Below, in pieces: positions 34,046 to 42,330 of a stretch of DNA of 44,769 bases. The DNA is from Gammaproteobacteria bacterium (GTDB taxonomy: Bacteria; Pseudomonadota; Gammaproteobacteria; Thiohalobacterales; Thiohalobacteraceae): positions 1 to 44,769 of the forward strand of contig JAHJQQ010000032.1 in the NCBI GenBank assembly GCA_018819175.1, given 5' to 3'. The translations under genes were made by a program, and so were the position numbers. Under the pieces are notes generated by a model that was not told the DNA's origin, ran no database searches, and saw only the letters and a program-made list of their open reading frames with translations. Within the stretch, counting starts at the first letter, position 1. The number at the start of each line of letters is the position of its first letter.

Positions 34046-35503
34046 ATGACAATCAATCATCACGGTCTGCTGCCTTTCAAAGGACTTGAGCACCTTTGCA
34101 CCCACAATCCGTTTCGGCCCGGTCGTTTCTCAAGACTTTTCGCGAATCTACCGCCGCTGTATGTCAACCCACTGATTCTCCATGAGGTCGGTAAGGTTGG
34201 CGGCAAGATGGAAGATAAGGGCGCCCCCAATCTAACCAACAATGTCCCTGCCGGCCTGATTTTCTTCGGGCAGTTCATTGACCACGATATTACCCTCGAT
34301 GACAGCTCCTCTCTGACAGCCACGAATGATCCTGTAGGAACGGAGAATGTGCGTACACCGACGCTTGACCTGGACTGCGTGTATGGGGAGGGCCCAGGAT
34401 CGCACCCCTATCTCTATGACGGGGCATCGAAACTGCTTACCGGGTCGGACTATGCGAACCCAAGCGATCCCAATGACTTACGGAATCACGATCTGCCGAG
34501 ATCAGCAAAGGGCACAGCAATCATCGGCGACCCTCGAAACGACGAGAACCGAATTATCTCTCAGCTACAACTGGGGTTTCTGCGCTTCCACAACAGGGTC
34601 GTGGATGTGGTCGCCGCGAAGCCGAACGCCCCCACGGGCGGCGAGCTTTTCCAGGAAGCGCGCCGCATTGTGACCTGGCATTACCAATGGATCGTGGTGA
34701 ATGATTTCTTGCGAACGATCTGCGGAAACTGGATCGTTGACGACATTCTTGCGAACGGTAGGAAGGTATACCGGCCTGAATGCCTAGGTATTCATGAAGC
34801 ATTCATTCCCATCGAGTTTGCCACGGCCGCGTATCGCTTCGGTCACACCATGATCCCGCAAAAATTCAGCGTCAAACCAGGCGGGCCTCAACATGAGGTG
34901 TTCGGAACGATCCTTGGAACTGGGTTCAAGCCCGTTACCAGCCTTGACGAAGTGGTCGAGTGGGCTGCTTTACTCGATAGCGGCAATGGTCAATTTGAGC
35001 GCGCTGGCGAAGTGGATACGAAGCTGGCAAAAGTGCTACTCGATCTGCCATTCATGCCTCCGTCAGTTCCGGCATTCGAGCGATCACTCGCCGTACGCAA
35101 CCTCCTTCGGGCACAAAGCTTCCTCATCCCCTCTGGGGAACAGATTGCCGGGGCGATGATTGCTTCCGGTGCAGATGAGATAACTGACCAGATGATCTCA
35201 ACAGTTCGAGAGGCTGGTGACAAGCTTGGACTGCTGAAGGCAACGCCATTCTGGCTTTACATTCTTGCGGAAGGGAAAGCTATCGGACGGATGGACGAGG
35301 GCGCGCAAGGCCAGAAGAAGTTTACGAAAGGCGAAGGCCTGGGTCCGGTTGGCGCACGTTTTGTCGCGGAAGTCATTATTGGGCTTCTTGAGCATGATTC
35401 GCGGTCCTTCCTGGGCACGAATCGCAATTGGTCGCCAGCCGATGAAGCGGACAAGATCGGAGCAAACGGAGTCACAACTCTCTATCAGCTTCTAACTGCG
35501 TAA
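34046..35503 (+). CDS. Cassette B4: animal-type haem peroxidase
   Basis: A 485-aa protein of the peroxidase-cyclooxygenase (An_peroxidase) superfamily. FGQFIDHDITL carries the distal histidine with DH calcium-type neighbours, DPRNDENRIISQLQLGFLRF the catalytic arginine region and HN, and FATAAYRFGHTMI the proximal histidine. AAGGAGAA at 34033-34040 supports ATG 34046; the frame is open further back into the cassette leader. No signal peptide is seen, so it may be cytoplasmic or exported by another route. At about 1.6 kb this is a large and unusual cassette. GC content is higher than in the small cassettes. Confidence 0.9.
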   Translation: MTINHHGLLPFKGLEHLCTHNPFRPGRFSRLFANLPPLYVNPLILHEVGKVGGKMEDKGAPNLTNNVPAGLIFFGQFIDHDITLDDSSSLTATNDPVGTENVRTPTLDLDCVYGEGPGSHPYLYDGASKLLTGSDYANPSDPNDLRNHDLPRSAKGTAIIGDPRNDENRIISQLQLGFLRFHNRVVDVVAAKPNAPTGGELFQEARRIVTWHYQWIVVNDFLRTICGNWIVDDILANGRKVYRPECLGIHEAFIPIEFATAAYRFGHTMIPQKFSVKPGGPQHEVFGTILGTGFKPVTSLDEVVEWAALLDSGNGQFERAGEVDTKLAKVLLDLPFMPPSVPAFERSLAVRNLLRAQSFLIPSGEQIAGAMIASGADEITDQMISTVREAGDKLGLLKATPFWLYILAEGKAIGRMDEGAQGQKKFTKGEGLGPVGARFVAEVIIGLLEHDSRSFLGTNRNWSPADEADKIGANGVTTLYQLLTA

Positions 35504-35515
35504 GAGGACGAAACC

Positions 35516-35575
<60 letters not shown>

Positions 35576-35591
35576 GAAAAGAGACTGAGCA

Positions 35592-35900
35592 ATGCCCAAA
35601 ATAACAGAGGTAGACGACGTCATTGCGATTCGGGAACTGGAATTTCGTGCCAATGATGGGACGGTCGAAAAAGCCATTCTAAAAGTCGGTCGGCCATTTG
35701 AAGATAAAGAGGGCCTAAGTTGGTGCTGCCCCTATGAACTGAGTACCAAAAGTAGGAAGAAGGTATTCGGTATGCATGGCATCGATCCTCTGCAAGCCTT
35801 AGATCTCACCATGAAAACACTTCGAACTGAGGTTGAATATTGGGAGAGAACACAAAAGGGCAAGTTTTTCTTTCTTGATGAAGAAGGAGCAGAGGTGTGA
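35592..35900 (+). CDS. Cassette B5: small protein resembling DUF6968
   Basis: A 102-aa protein with a beta-rich start (IAIRELEFRANDGTVEKAIL) and WCCPYEL near residue 45. This pattern I associate with DUF6968, a family often carried in integron cassettes. Function unknown. It starts 23 bases inside the cassette and ends 23 bases before attC B5. Confidence 0.6.
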   Translation: MPKITEVDDVIAIRELEFRANDGTVEKAILKVGRPFEDKEGLSWCCPYELSTKSRKKVFGMHGIDPLQALDLTMKTLRTEVEYWERTQKGKFFFLDEEGAEV

Positions 35901-35923
35901 GACTGTCTTCGGAGCAGACCACG

Positions 35924-35982
35924 CATAACAAGCGGGTCAAAAACGACGCGCAAAAAGTGCGGCTCACTTCAATCGTTAGAGT
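35924..35982 (+). other. attC B5
   Basis: Inverse core GCATAAC (35924-35930) exactly complements GTTATGC. Distal core is GTTAGAG (35976-35982). Confidence 0.9.
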
Positions 35983-35991
35983 GCAAAAGAG

Positions 35992-36189
35992 ATGGAGATC
36001 GAAGGCCAGCTATTTTTTCTTGTTTTTGCGGCCCTAGCGTTGTCGATGATTGCTATACCGACACAATGGGCGACATTTATGAAGATAATTTACAACCAAG
36101 ATGTCGCTCCAAGAAATAATTTCGTTAGGGCGATGGGCGTCATATTTCTGCTTATCCTATGGCTAATCTATAAGGGGATAGGGGCTTAG
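35992..36189 (+). CDS. Cassette B6: two-TM small protein
   Basis: A 65-aa protein with TM segments at ~7-25 and ~45-62 and a short polar loop (KIIYNQDVAPRNNF). The ATG lies 9 bases inside the cassette. No family recognised. Similar in kind, not in sequence, to cassette A4. Confidence 0.6.
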   Translation: MEIEGQLFFLVFAALALSMIAIPTQWATFMKIIYNQDVAPRNNFVRAMGVIFLLILWLIYKGIGA

Positions 36190-36202
36190 TTCCTAAAATG
36201 CA

Positions 36203-36278
36203 CTCTAACAATCACATCAAGATCGCTCGCACTCGCTCGCTGGGACGCCGCTACCGCGGCTAGCTTCAGCCGTTAGCT
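36203..36278 (+). other. attC B6
   Basis: Inverse core CTCTAAC (36203-36209) exactly complements GTTAGAG. Distal core is GTTAGCT (36272-36278). Its left part (AATCACATCAA) matches attC A3, again linking the two arrays. Confidence 0.92.
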
Positions 36279-36319
36279 ACCCAACTTTTCATCCGGTTCA
36301 ATACCAAAGGAGACACAAA

Positions 36320-37726
36320 ATGATAAAACGCACAAGACTCATCGCGCTGGGGTGCATCATAGCGCTGCTTGCGCTTCCACAGATCCAGGCTCACGCCCAA
36401 GACAAGATCAGCGCAGCGGAGGCACGCGCTATCGCCAAGGAAGCCTACATCTACGGTTATCCCATGGTGGACGGCTACCGCATCCAATACGGCTACTTCG
36501 TTGACAAGACCGACCCCGAATACAAGGGACAGTGGAATGAGATCCACAACATCCCGCGCGTCTACACCCCAGAGGACAAGGCCGTCCAGACGCCCAATTC
36601 CGACACGCCGTATTCCTTTCTCGGTGCAGACCTCCGGACCGAACCGCTCGTTCTGACGGTCCCGGAAATTCCAGAAGGCCGCTATTATTCGATTCAGTTC
36701 ATCGACGCCTATACGTTCAACTTTGCTTATGCCGGCAGCCGAACCACCGGTAACGAAGCGGGTAGCATCATGCTGGCTGGTCCGAATTGGAAGGGCGAGA
36801 AACCGCAGGGAATCAAGAAGGTCATCCGGTCCGAGACCGAGATAAACACCCTTATCTACCGCACCCAGCTTTTCAATCCGGCCGACCTCGACAACGTGAA
36901 GAGAATCCAGTCGGAGTACAAGGTGCAGCCCTTGAGCCAGTTCCTCGGCCAGCCCGCGCCCCCCCCCGCACCGGCCATCGACTACATCAAGCCGCTCAGC
37001 CAGGAAGAGCAGAAAAGCTCTCTCGAGGTGTTCAATATCCTGAATTTCGTCCTGCAATTCAGTCCGACTGTTCCGTCCGAGAAGGAACTCATGGAGAGGT
37101 TCGCCGAGATTGGCATCGGCGCCGGAAAGACCTTTGATCCCACGAAGCTTTCCCCTGAAATGAAGAAAGCCTTCGAGGAAGGCATCGGCGACGCCTGGAA
37201 AGAATTTGCGGGCGGCGCGAAGTTAATGGGGGAAGGTAAAATTACCGCCGGCGATGTCTTCGGCACGCGCGCATTCTTGAAAAACAATTACCTCTACCGC
37301 TGGATCGCAACCTTGGGCATCTGGGGGAATTCAAAAGAGGAAGCGATGTACCCTATTTATTGGACTGACGCGAGCGGCCAAAAGCTCAACGGCGCTAACC
37401 GCTATACTCTGCATTTCCCCAAGGGAAAACTGCCACCCGCGCATGCGTTCTGGTCGCTCACCATGTATCAGCTACCGGAGAGCTTGCTGGTGGCCAATCC
37501 CATCGACCGCTACCTCATCAACTCGCCGATGCTGCCGAAGCTGAAAATGGATGCCGATGGCGGCCTCACGCTCTACATCCAGAACGAGTCACCCGGCAAG
37601 GACATGGAATCGAATTGGCTTCCTGCACCCAAGGGACCATTCTCATCTTACCTGCGCATCTATTGGCCAGAAGCAGCTGCTCTGGATGGTACGTGGACCG
37701 CTCCGAAACTGGAGATGGTGAAATAA
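36320..37726 (+). CDS. Cassette B7: exported DUF1254/DUF1214 protein
   Basis: A 468-aa protein with a signal peptide (~1-26, cleavage near AHA-QDK). DUF1254 covers about residues 55-190 (NSDTPYSFLGADLRTEPLVL), and DUF1214 about 340-460 (PPAHAFWSLTMYQLP). The family is periplasmic and has no settled reaction; some members sit near redox or aromatic-degradation genes. AAAGGAG precedes the start. GC is near 58%, higher than that of most cassettes. A fragment of a second DUF1214 gene lies in the same cassette. Confidence 0.88.
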   Translation: MIKRTRLIALGCIIALLALPQIQAHAQDKISAAEARAIAKEAYIYGYPMVDGYRIQYGYFVDKTDPEYKGQWNEIHNIPRVYTPEDKAVQTPNSDTPYSFLGADLRTEPLVLTVPEIPEGRYYSIQFIDAYTFNFAYAGSRTTGNEAGSIMLAGPNWKGEKPQGIKKVIRSETEINTLIYRTQLFNPADLDNVKRIQSEYKVQPLSQFLGQPAPPPAPAIDYIKPLSQEEQKSSLEVFNILNFVLQFSPTVPSEKELMERFAEIGIGAGKTFDPTKLSPEMKKAFEEGIGDAWKEFAGGAKLMGEGKITAGDVFGTRAFLKNNYLYRWIATLGIWGNSKEEAMYPIYWTDASGQKLNGANRYTLHFPKGKLPPAHAFWSLTMYQLPESLLVANPIDRYLINSPMLPKLKMDADGGLTLYIQNESPGKDMESNWLPAPKGPFSSYLRIYWPEAAALDGTWTAPKLEMVK

Positions 37727-38040
37727 TCGATTCACCTCATGAAGAAAGGCGCCTTAGCGCCACCACCCGAGTTGCTGCCGGCAACGCGGGCAGGCTGGTT
37801 TGCCTAGCGCTGGGTTTTCACACTTCTCTACACGGCACAGCAACAGAAGGATAGGTTGCCTGGCGGCCTGTTGCCTGAACCAAGCCAGAAGGCCAGGGAG
37901 GCAGTGGAAGAGGGTGGATTCAGCCGGAAATCCTGGAGGTTGAATAGATTGAGGCCGGAAAGACGGATATTTCAGGCATATCCAGCCTCCAGTTCTCAGC
38001 CTTGATATAAGGGGTGTTGCGGTTATTCTCCTTATACTTG
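37727..38040 (+). other. Non-coding stretch inside cassette B7
   Basis: About 310 bp between the DUF1254/DUF1214 gene and a second DUF1214 remnant. A GGCGCC-TTA-GCGCC hairpin lies near 37746, without a T run. I see no gene; it is probably decayed coding sequence of the lost second copy. Confidence 0.4.
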
Positions 38041-38133
38041 GAGCCGTTCAACCTGACCATGCGTCTCTACGCCCCGACGCCCGAGGCGCTCACCGGCAAA
38101 TGGAACCCTCCGCCGGTGAAGCAAGTGCCCTAG
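38041..38133 (+). pseudogene. C-terminal remnant of a second DUF1214 gene
   Basis: Thirty codons ending in TAG read EPFNLTMRLYAPTPEAL, then TGKWNPPPVKQVP. This is the typical DUF1214 C-terminus and parallels SSYLRIYWPEAAALDGTW at the end of the intact gene. The frame upstream closes at TAA 38008-38010. The remnant is not a copy of its neighbour's end, so it came from a different family member. Confidence 0.75.
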
Positions 38134-38171
38134 CACAATGAGTCGGCCTGAGGTTTGGGATTCGTCAGGCC

Positions 38172-38261
38172 AGCTGACAAGTCGCTCAACCGGAGCGGCG
38201 GATGGACGCGGAATATATAATGAACGCCTCTACCGCCGCCCGGTTAGCTCAGGTGTTATGT
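38172..38261 (+). other. attC B7
   Basis: Inverse core AGCTGAC (38172-38178) differs at one base from the complement of GTTAGCT, the start of cassette B7 (36272). Distal core is GTTATGT (38255-38261). Arms CAACCGGAGCGGCGG and CCGCCGCCCGGTTAG pair. The cassette is therefore about 2.0 kb long and contains both DUF1214 sequences. Confidence 0.8.
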
Positions 38262-38631
38262 GGCAAAAACTTAAAAGACTCAGGCAGTCTGAAATTAGCG
38301 CAAAGCAAGTTGCCTGATATGATTAATTTCCACATCAAGCGTGGCTCACTTCAAGGTGTACGGTCATCGAAGCTGGCAGAATCAGGCGATAACTGAACAT
38401 CCAGGTCCGGTCCACGATGGCCAGTGAGTGCACAGCATCGCTAAAGGACTTCCCGAATATCTTCCGGCTTGCCTTGTTGAGTTCAATATAAGTTGCTCTC
38501 AATCCATCGAGTTAAGAGTGAAGATAACTCGGGCGAACTCTGACAATTAGCAGTTATACTTTCTTCGGAACCACACTGATCTTGCTATATGGTGTTCACA
38601 AGAACCCTTTGCATAACGGAGGTCTTAACCA
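38262..38631 (+). other. Leader region of cassette B8
   Basis: 370 bp before the membrane-protein gene. An overlapping small ORF (38202-38396) crosses the attC site and is not credible. No other gene, hairpin or promoter stands out. A long leader like this may carry the cassette's own promoter. Confidence 0.4.
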
Positions 38632-39141
38632 GTGAAAAAGGTGTATTTGTTCGTAAAGAAAGAATTACTTGAAATGTTGCCTCCGACAATATTCTTTATG
38701 GTAGTTTTTTGCGTCATCGTATTAACAAGGGATTTAATGTCTCCAGAGAGCGGCACCGGTGCGCTCACCTACGCTGCCGCGATTATCGGTGCTTTGATTG
38801 TTGGCAAATCGGTACTCATCGCGGATGCGATCCCCGTCTGGCACCACTTTGACAACAAATCCAGGGTTGCGCTCATAGTCGGAAGAACCATTGCCTACGC
38901 CATTGTGGCGCTGCTGTTTCAGTTTCTGGAGGAAGTTATACCGCTGGTTCGCAGTGAAGGCTCCTTTGGCGCCGGACTCGACAAGTTGGCTGAGGAAGTC
39001 CATTGGGCCCGGTTCTGGGGGACCCACATTCAGTTGCTGTCTTTCCTTGCCCTGTACAACATGCTTGCTGTTATTGTCGAAGAAATGGGGCGAGAACGAT
39101 TCACAAGACTGTTGTTTGGTAAATCCGGAGCAACTGGTTAA
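38632..39141 (+). CDS. Cassette B8: membrane protein of unknown function
   Basis: A 169-aa protein from GTG 38632, supported by CGGAGGT 12 bases upstream. Four TM segments (~17-32, ~45-65, ~85-103, ~130-150). I recognise no motif. It lies inside a cassette that starts at 38256 and ends at the attC beginning at 39331. Confidence 0.7.
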   Translation: MKKVYLFVKKELLEMLPPTIFFMVVFCVIVLTRDLMSPESGTGALTYAAAIIGALIVGKSVLIADAIPVWHHFDNKSRVALIVGRTIAYAIVALLFQFLEEVIPLVRSEGSFGAGLDKLAEEVHWARFWGTHIQLLSFLALYNMLAVIVEEMGRERFTRLLFGKSGATG

Positions 39142-39330
39142 TGGGATTTGATAATTTTAACGTGCTCAAATTGCCGCTATCCTCGGATGAGCATCTATAG
39201 ATCTCGCTTCGGCAGGTTCTGTTATTTCTGCCGAGCGTCTCTTGTTGGCAAAAGGTCGCCATTCGAGCAAGAATTTTGAGGGTCCGCTATTAGGCAACTA
39301 GCGGTTATACTCGAACAATGATCACTTGCC

Positions 39331-39468
39331 ACATAACAAGCAAGTCCACAAGATTAGGCTGAGTGTCTACGGAAACGAAGCAAGTCCACAGCGTGATGAG
39401 AAAGTGTCTATTTTTTGGGAGCAAGTCCAGACAGCGCGGTGCTCCGCCGCTGAGCGCGGGCGTCAGGT
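39331..39468 (+). other. attC B8 (long, with internal repeats)
   Basis: Inverse core ACATAAC (39331-39337) exactly complements GTTATGT, and GCC/GGC extends the match. The likely distal core is GTCAGGT (39462-39468), one base off consensus. At 138 bp it is the longest site in the window. It contains AGCAAGTCCA three times and AGTGTCTA twice, as if a tandem unit had expanded within it. The rest of the 39142-39477 gap holds no gene. Confidence 0.65.
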
Positions 39469-39477
39469 GTAATACTC

Positions 39478-40281
39478 ATGAGTCTCACTAAGTCATGGAC
39501 GTTTATGAAACTGATACCAGAAAATAGTTTATTCAGTAGCTTGAAACGAAGAAGGTGGCGTTATGCGACTCTTGGTGTTTTATTAAGTTTCATAGGTCCA
39601 TTAGGAGAGTGGTTGTTTGTTAAATTATTCTCCGGGTCGATTGATGATTCCTTTTACTTGACTTTAATTTACACAGAAATCTTCTCTTTGGTGTTTTTTA
39701 GTCTTTTTGGTTACATCATTGGAAAACATACTGAGAAGATAGAGCAGCTTGCTTTTCATGATAACCTTACAGGTCTCTATAATCGTCATTACCTATTTAA
39801 AAAACTGAACGAGTTAATCGCTCTGCATAAGCGATATCAGGAAAAACTCAGTCTTGTAATGCTGGATTTAGATCATTTTAAAAAAATAAACGATTCTTAT
39901 GGCCATACAGTTGGTGATAAAACACTAAAAGCCGCTGCGAAATGTATTATGGAGACGATCAGGGACACGGATTTCGGTAGTCGATATGGCGGTGAAGAAT
40001 TCATTATTATTTGTCCCCATACAAGTGTGAGCGATTGTCACGAAGTAGCTGAACGTATCCGGACTGCAATCAGTAGCTTGCATTCAGATGCCTTGGGATT
40101 CCCGGGTCCTCAGACTATTTCTGCGGGTGTTTATGAATTGTCATCGGATCAGGATCTGTCGCTGACACAGATATTGAATAATGTTGACGAGGCACTTTAT
40201 CACGCAAAAAAAACAGGCCGAAACAAAGTAGTGATTTACAGTGCTGATGTGTTCGGAAAACGAGATGGTGACACCCTGTAA
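39478..40281 (+). CDS. Cassette B9: membrane diguanylate cyclase (GGDEF)
   Basis: A 267-aa protein with two TM segments (~28-48 and ~62-82), a short helix, then a GGDEF domain from ~95. It has HDNLTGLYNRHYL, LDLDHFKKINDSYGH and the active loop RYGGEEF. It should make cyclic di-GMP. No RXXD inhibitory site is evident before the loop. It has no distal attC: its stop codon touches the start of an acetyltransferase remnant. The N-terminal part lacks a sensor domain. Confidence 0.92.
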   Translation: MSLTKSWTFMKLIPENSLFSSLKRRRWRYATLGVLLSFIGPLGEWLFVKLFSGSIDDSFYLTLIYTEIFSLVFFSLFGYIIGKHTEKIEQLAFHDNLTGLYNRHYLFKKLNELIALHKRYQEKLSLVMLDLDHFKKINDSYGHTVGDKTLKAAAKCIMETIRDTDFGSRYGGEEFIIICPHTSVSDCHEVAERIRTAISSLHSDALGFPGPQTISAGVYELSSDQDLSLTQILNNVDEALYHAKKTGRNKVVIYSADVFGKRDGDTL

Positions 40282-40346
40282 ATGCTAAAGAACAAACGCT
40301 CCAACTGTCGTGCGTGGAGACGCTGCGCAATCCAGCGCTGTGGTAG
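40281..40346 (+). pseudogene. 3' remnant of a GNAT cassette (paralogue of A5)
   Basis: The last 21 codons read NAKEQTLQLSCVETLRNPALW and stop. The end of cassette A5 is SNEQAVQLSCVESLRNPALW. The remnant begins exactly where the GGDEF gene stops. Array B therefore once ended with the same acetyltransferase cassette, most of which has been deleted or replaced. Confidence 0.85.
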
Positions 40347-40350
40347 CGAA

Positions 40351-40435
40351 GCAGCTAACAATAAGGGAACAGAGGGATTGTTTTTCCACCCTCGAGAACT
40401 AATAATCAAAATTTAATCCCTCCGTCCTCTTTATT
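40351..40435 (+). repeat. Shared right flank of array B with inverted repeat
   Basis: It begins with inverse core AGCTAAC. Arms at 40360-40379 and 40415-40435 are imperfect inverted repeats (left GGGAACAGAGGGATT, right AATCCCTCCGTCC) around a ~35-base loop. The same sequence, with a damaged left arm, follows array A at 18102-18183. It resembles the small palindromic repeats scattered in many gammaproteobacteria. Confidence 0.7.
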
Positions 40436-40504
40436 CCTTATCCCTTTATTCTGGACTTCGAGGTGTCTGAAATACCGCGTGCCATTATTTGAGGGAGAGG
40501 GTCC

Positions 40505-41065
40505 ATGCTCTGGTTTGTCTTGGGGTTGACCGCACTGGTCGTTGGCGCGGAACTGTTGGTCCGCGGCGCGTCGAAACTGGTGCTGTCGTTCGGTATCTCG
40601 CCGCTGGTGGTTGGCCTCACCGTGGTCGCTTGCGGTACCAGCGCGCCGGAACTCGCGGTGTTGGTGCAATCGGCCTGGTCCGGCCAGGTCGACATTGCAC
40701 TTGGCAACGTGGTCGGCAGCAATATCTTCAACATTCTTTCGGTGCTGGGCATCTCGGCCAGCATTGCGCCAAGCAATCTGATCGTCGCGCCGGCGATGCT
40801 GTCGCTCGATCTGCCGGTGATGGTGGCGGTAGCCTGCCTGCCGGTGTTCTTCAGCGGCTCCACCATCTCGCGAGGGGAGGGCGTCCTGTTCCTGGCGCTT
40901 TATGTGGCTTACACCCTGTATGTGATCCTGTACGCTACCGGTCACAATGCCTTGCACGACTACAGCGCGGTTATGGGCGGTTTCGTGCTGCCGCTGCTGG
41001 CGGTCACGTTGGTTATACTGGCTGTGCGGCATTGGCGGCACACCCACCCCAATAAGCGCATCTGA
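40505..41065 (+). CDS. Half-length CaCA-type sodium/calcium exchanger
   Basis: A 186-aa membrane protein. It contains one alpha-repeat of the Ca2+/cation antiporter family: VVGLTVVACGTSAPELAV, then GNVVGSNIFNILSVLGI. Family members such as YrbG (~325 aa) have two such repeats facing opposite ways. The second is absent; the C-terminal part has only hydrophobic segments and ends in a basic tail. It may be a natural half-size form that dimerises, or a truncated gene. GAGGGAGAGGG is the ribosome site. Confidence 0.8.
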   Translation: MLWFVLGLTALVVGAELLVRGASKLVLSFGISPLVVGLTVVACGTSAPELAVLVQSAWSGQVDIALGNVVGSNIFNILSVLGISASIAPSNLIVAPAMLSLDLPVMVAVACLPVFFSGSTISRGEGVLFLALYVAYTLYVILYATGHNALHDYSAVMGGFVLPLLAVTLVILAVRHWRHTHPNKRI

Positions 41066-41121
41066 GTCGATAACTAACGGAAACTAGCCGTGTCAGCGTT
41101 TTTCAAAAAAGGTTTTTTTAG

Positions 41122-41553
41122 ATGATTGAACACTTGAAGAAATTTGAACGCGTTATCGTTGCCGCTCTCATCCTGATGATGGCCCTGGTCATCCTGCTGT
41201 CCGTCGGGGAGCTGGCCTGGATCCTATACCAGGACGTGATGTCACCGCCGGTACTGATCCTGGAGATCGACGAACTGCTGGAACTGTTCGGCTTCTTCCT
41301 GCTGGTGCTCATCGGCATCGAACTGCTGGAGACCATTAAGAATTACTACACCGAAGGCAAGATCGAGTTGACCGTGATCTTCACCGTTGCCCTCATCGCG
41401 CTGGCCCGCAAGATCATTATCCTGGAGCCGGATAAGTACGATCCCATAACGCTGGTGGGCTTGGGCATCTTGATTCTGGCGCTGGTGAGCGGTTACTGGG
41501 TGACGGTTACCCTGCGGCGTGGCGAGAAAGTGTCGCATACTGACCGCTCATAA
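41122..41553 (+). CDS. PsiE-like membrane protein
   Basis: A 143-aa protein with four TM segments, acidic residues in the first loop (ILEIDELLELFGF) and LARKIIILEPDKY before the last TM. This fits the phosphate-starvation-inducible PsiE family, whose function is unknown. It lies 56 bp after the exchanger gene and may be co-transcribed with it. Confidence 0.75.
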   Translation: MIEHLKKFERVIVAALILMMALVILLSVGELAWILYQDVMSPPVLILEIDELLELFGFFLLVLIGIELLETIKNYYTEGKIELTVIFTVALIALARKIIILEPDKYDPITLVGLGILILALVSGYWVTVTLRRGEKVSHTDRS

Positions 41554-41602
41554 TCTTCAATCCGGCAGCAGGGTGGCCGGACTCGAATAGGAATCTTAAA
41601 TA

Positions 41603-42238
41603 ATGTTGCACATAGCCCGCGTCAATTGGGTCGCAATCGCCGCTTTACTGTTGGTGGGAAATGCCATGGCCGTTGAGGAAGCAGAGTACAGCGTTATTCG
41701 CGAGGAAGCCCCCTTCGAACTGCGAAAATACACATCCCATATTCTCGCCGAAACCACAGTTGCTGGAAATTTTGAAGACGCGGGCAACGAAGCCTTTGGA
41801 CGTCTCTTCAAGTACATTTCCGGAAATAACAAACAGCAGCAGGAAGTGGCGATGACATCGCCAGTCGGACAAGAGCCATCGAGTCAGAAAATTGCGATGA
41901 CATCGCCGGTGGGCCAGCAGAGGCAGGATGGGAAGTGGGTTGTCAGCTTCATGATGCCTGCGTCGTTTACGCTGGAATCGACCCCCGAGCCCAAAGATCC
42001 AAACGTGTCCATTCGCGAGGTTCCGGCACGCCACATTGCTTCTGTACGTTATTCGGGATTCTGGAGCGAAAAGGGCTACCGTCGCAACTTGGAGAAATTA
42101 CAGGATTGGATAAGCAAGACGGGCTTGGTTGTCACAGGCGAGCCAATTTGGGCAAGGTATAACCCACCGTTCATGCCCTGGTTTCTCCGTCGCAATGAAA
42201 TTTTGGTGCCGGTCGCAGCGCCGGGAACAGATGATTGA
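41603..42238 (+). CDS. SOUL-family haem-binding protein
   Basis: A 211-aa protein. It has a signal peptide (~1-23, AMA-VEE), then the SOUL/HBP pattern YSVIREEAPFELRKY, AMTSPVG twice (~82 and ~95), and NPPFMPWFLRRNEI at the C-terminus. These proteins bind haem or tetrapyrroles; here it would be periplasmic. The duplicated EVAMTSPVG/KIAMTSPVG is a typical feature of the family. Confidence 0.9.
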   Translation: MLHIARVNWVAIAALLLVGNAMAVEEAEYSVIREEAPFELRKYTSHILAETTVAGNFEDAGNEAFGRLFKYISGNNKQQQEVAMTSPVGQEPSSQKIAMTSPVGQQRQDGKWVVSFMMPASFTLESTPEPKDPNVSIREVPARHIASVRYSGFWSEKGYRRNLEKLQDWISKTGLVVTGEPIWARYNPPFMPWFLRRNEILVPVAAPGTDD

Positions 42239-42249
42239 GCGGTCGTGGC

Positions 42250-42330
42250 ATTGATGCCCAACAATCGTTGCAGCGAACATTTGACCTGCCAGCCGTTGTT
42301 GTTACTGCAAAAGCAACGCCCGCATGAGCG
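42250..42330 (+). other. Decayed attC-like sequence
   Basis: GCCCAAC (42254-42260) could be an inverse core, followed by AATCGTTGCAGCGAAC, then TGCCAGCCGTTGTTG and a GCAAAAGC arm. It resembles attC sites of other gammaproteobacteria, and a related sequence follows the dioxygenase gene at ~44415-44460. There is no clean distal core, so this is probably a relic. Confidence 0.45.

Noticed and set aside
38236..38262. A tRNA-like D-arm motif (GGTTAGCTCAGG)
   Set aside because: No cloverleaf can be built; the bases form the right arm and core of attC B7.
38202..38396. A 64-codon ORF
   Set aside because: It spans the distal half and core of attC B7, so it is not a cassette gene.
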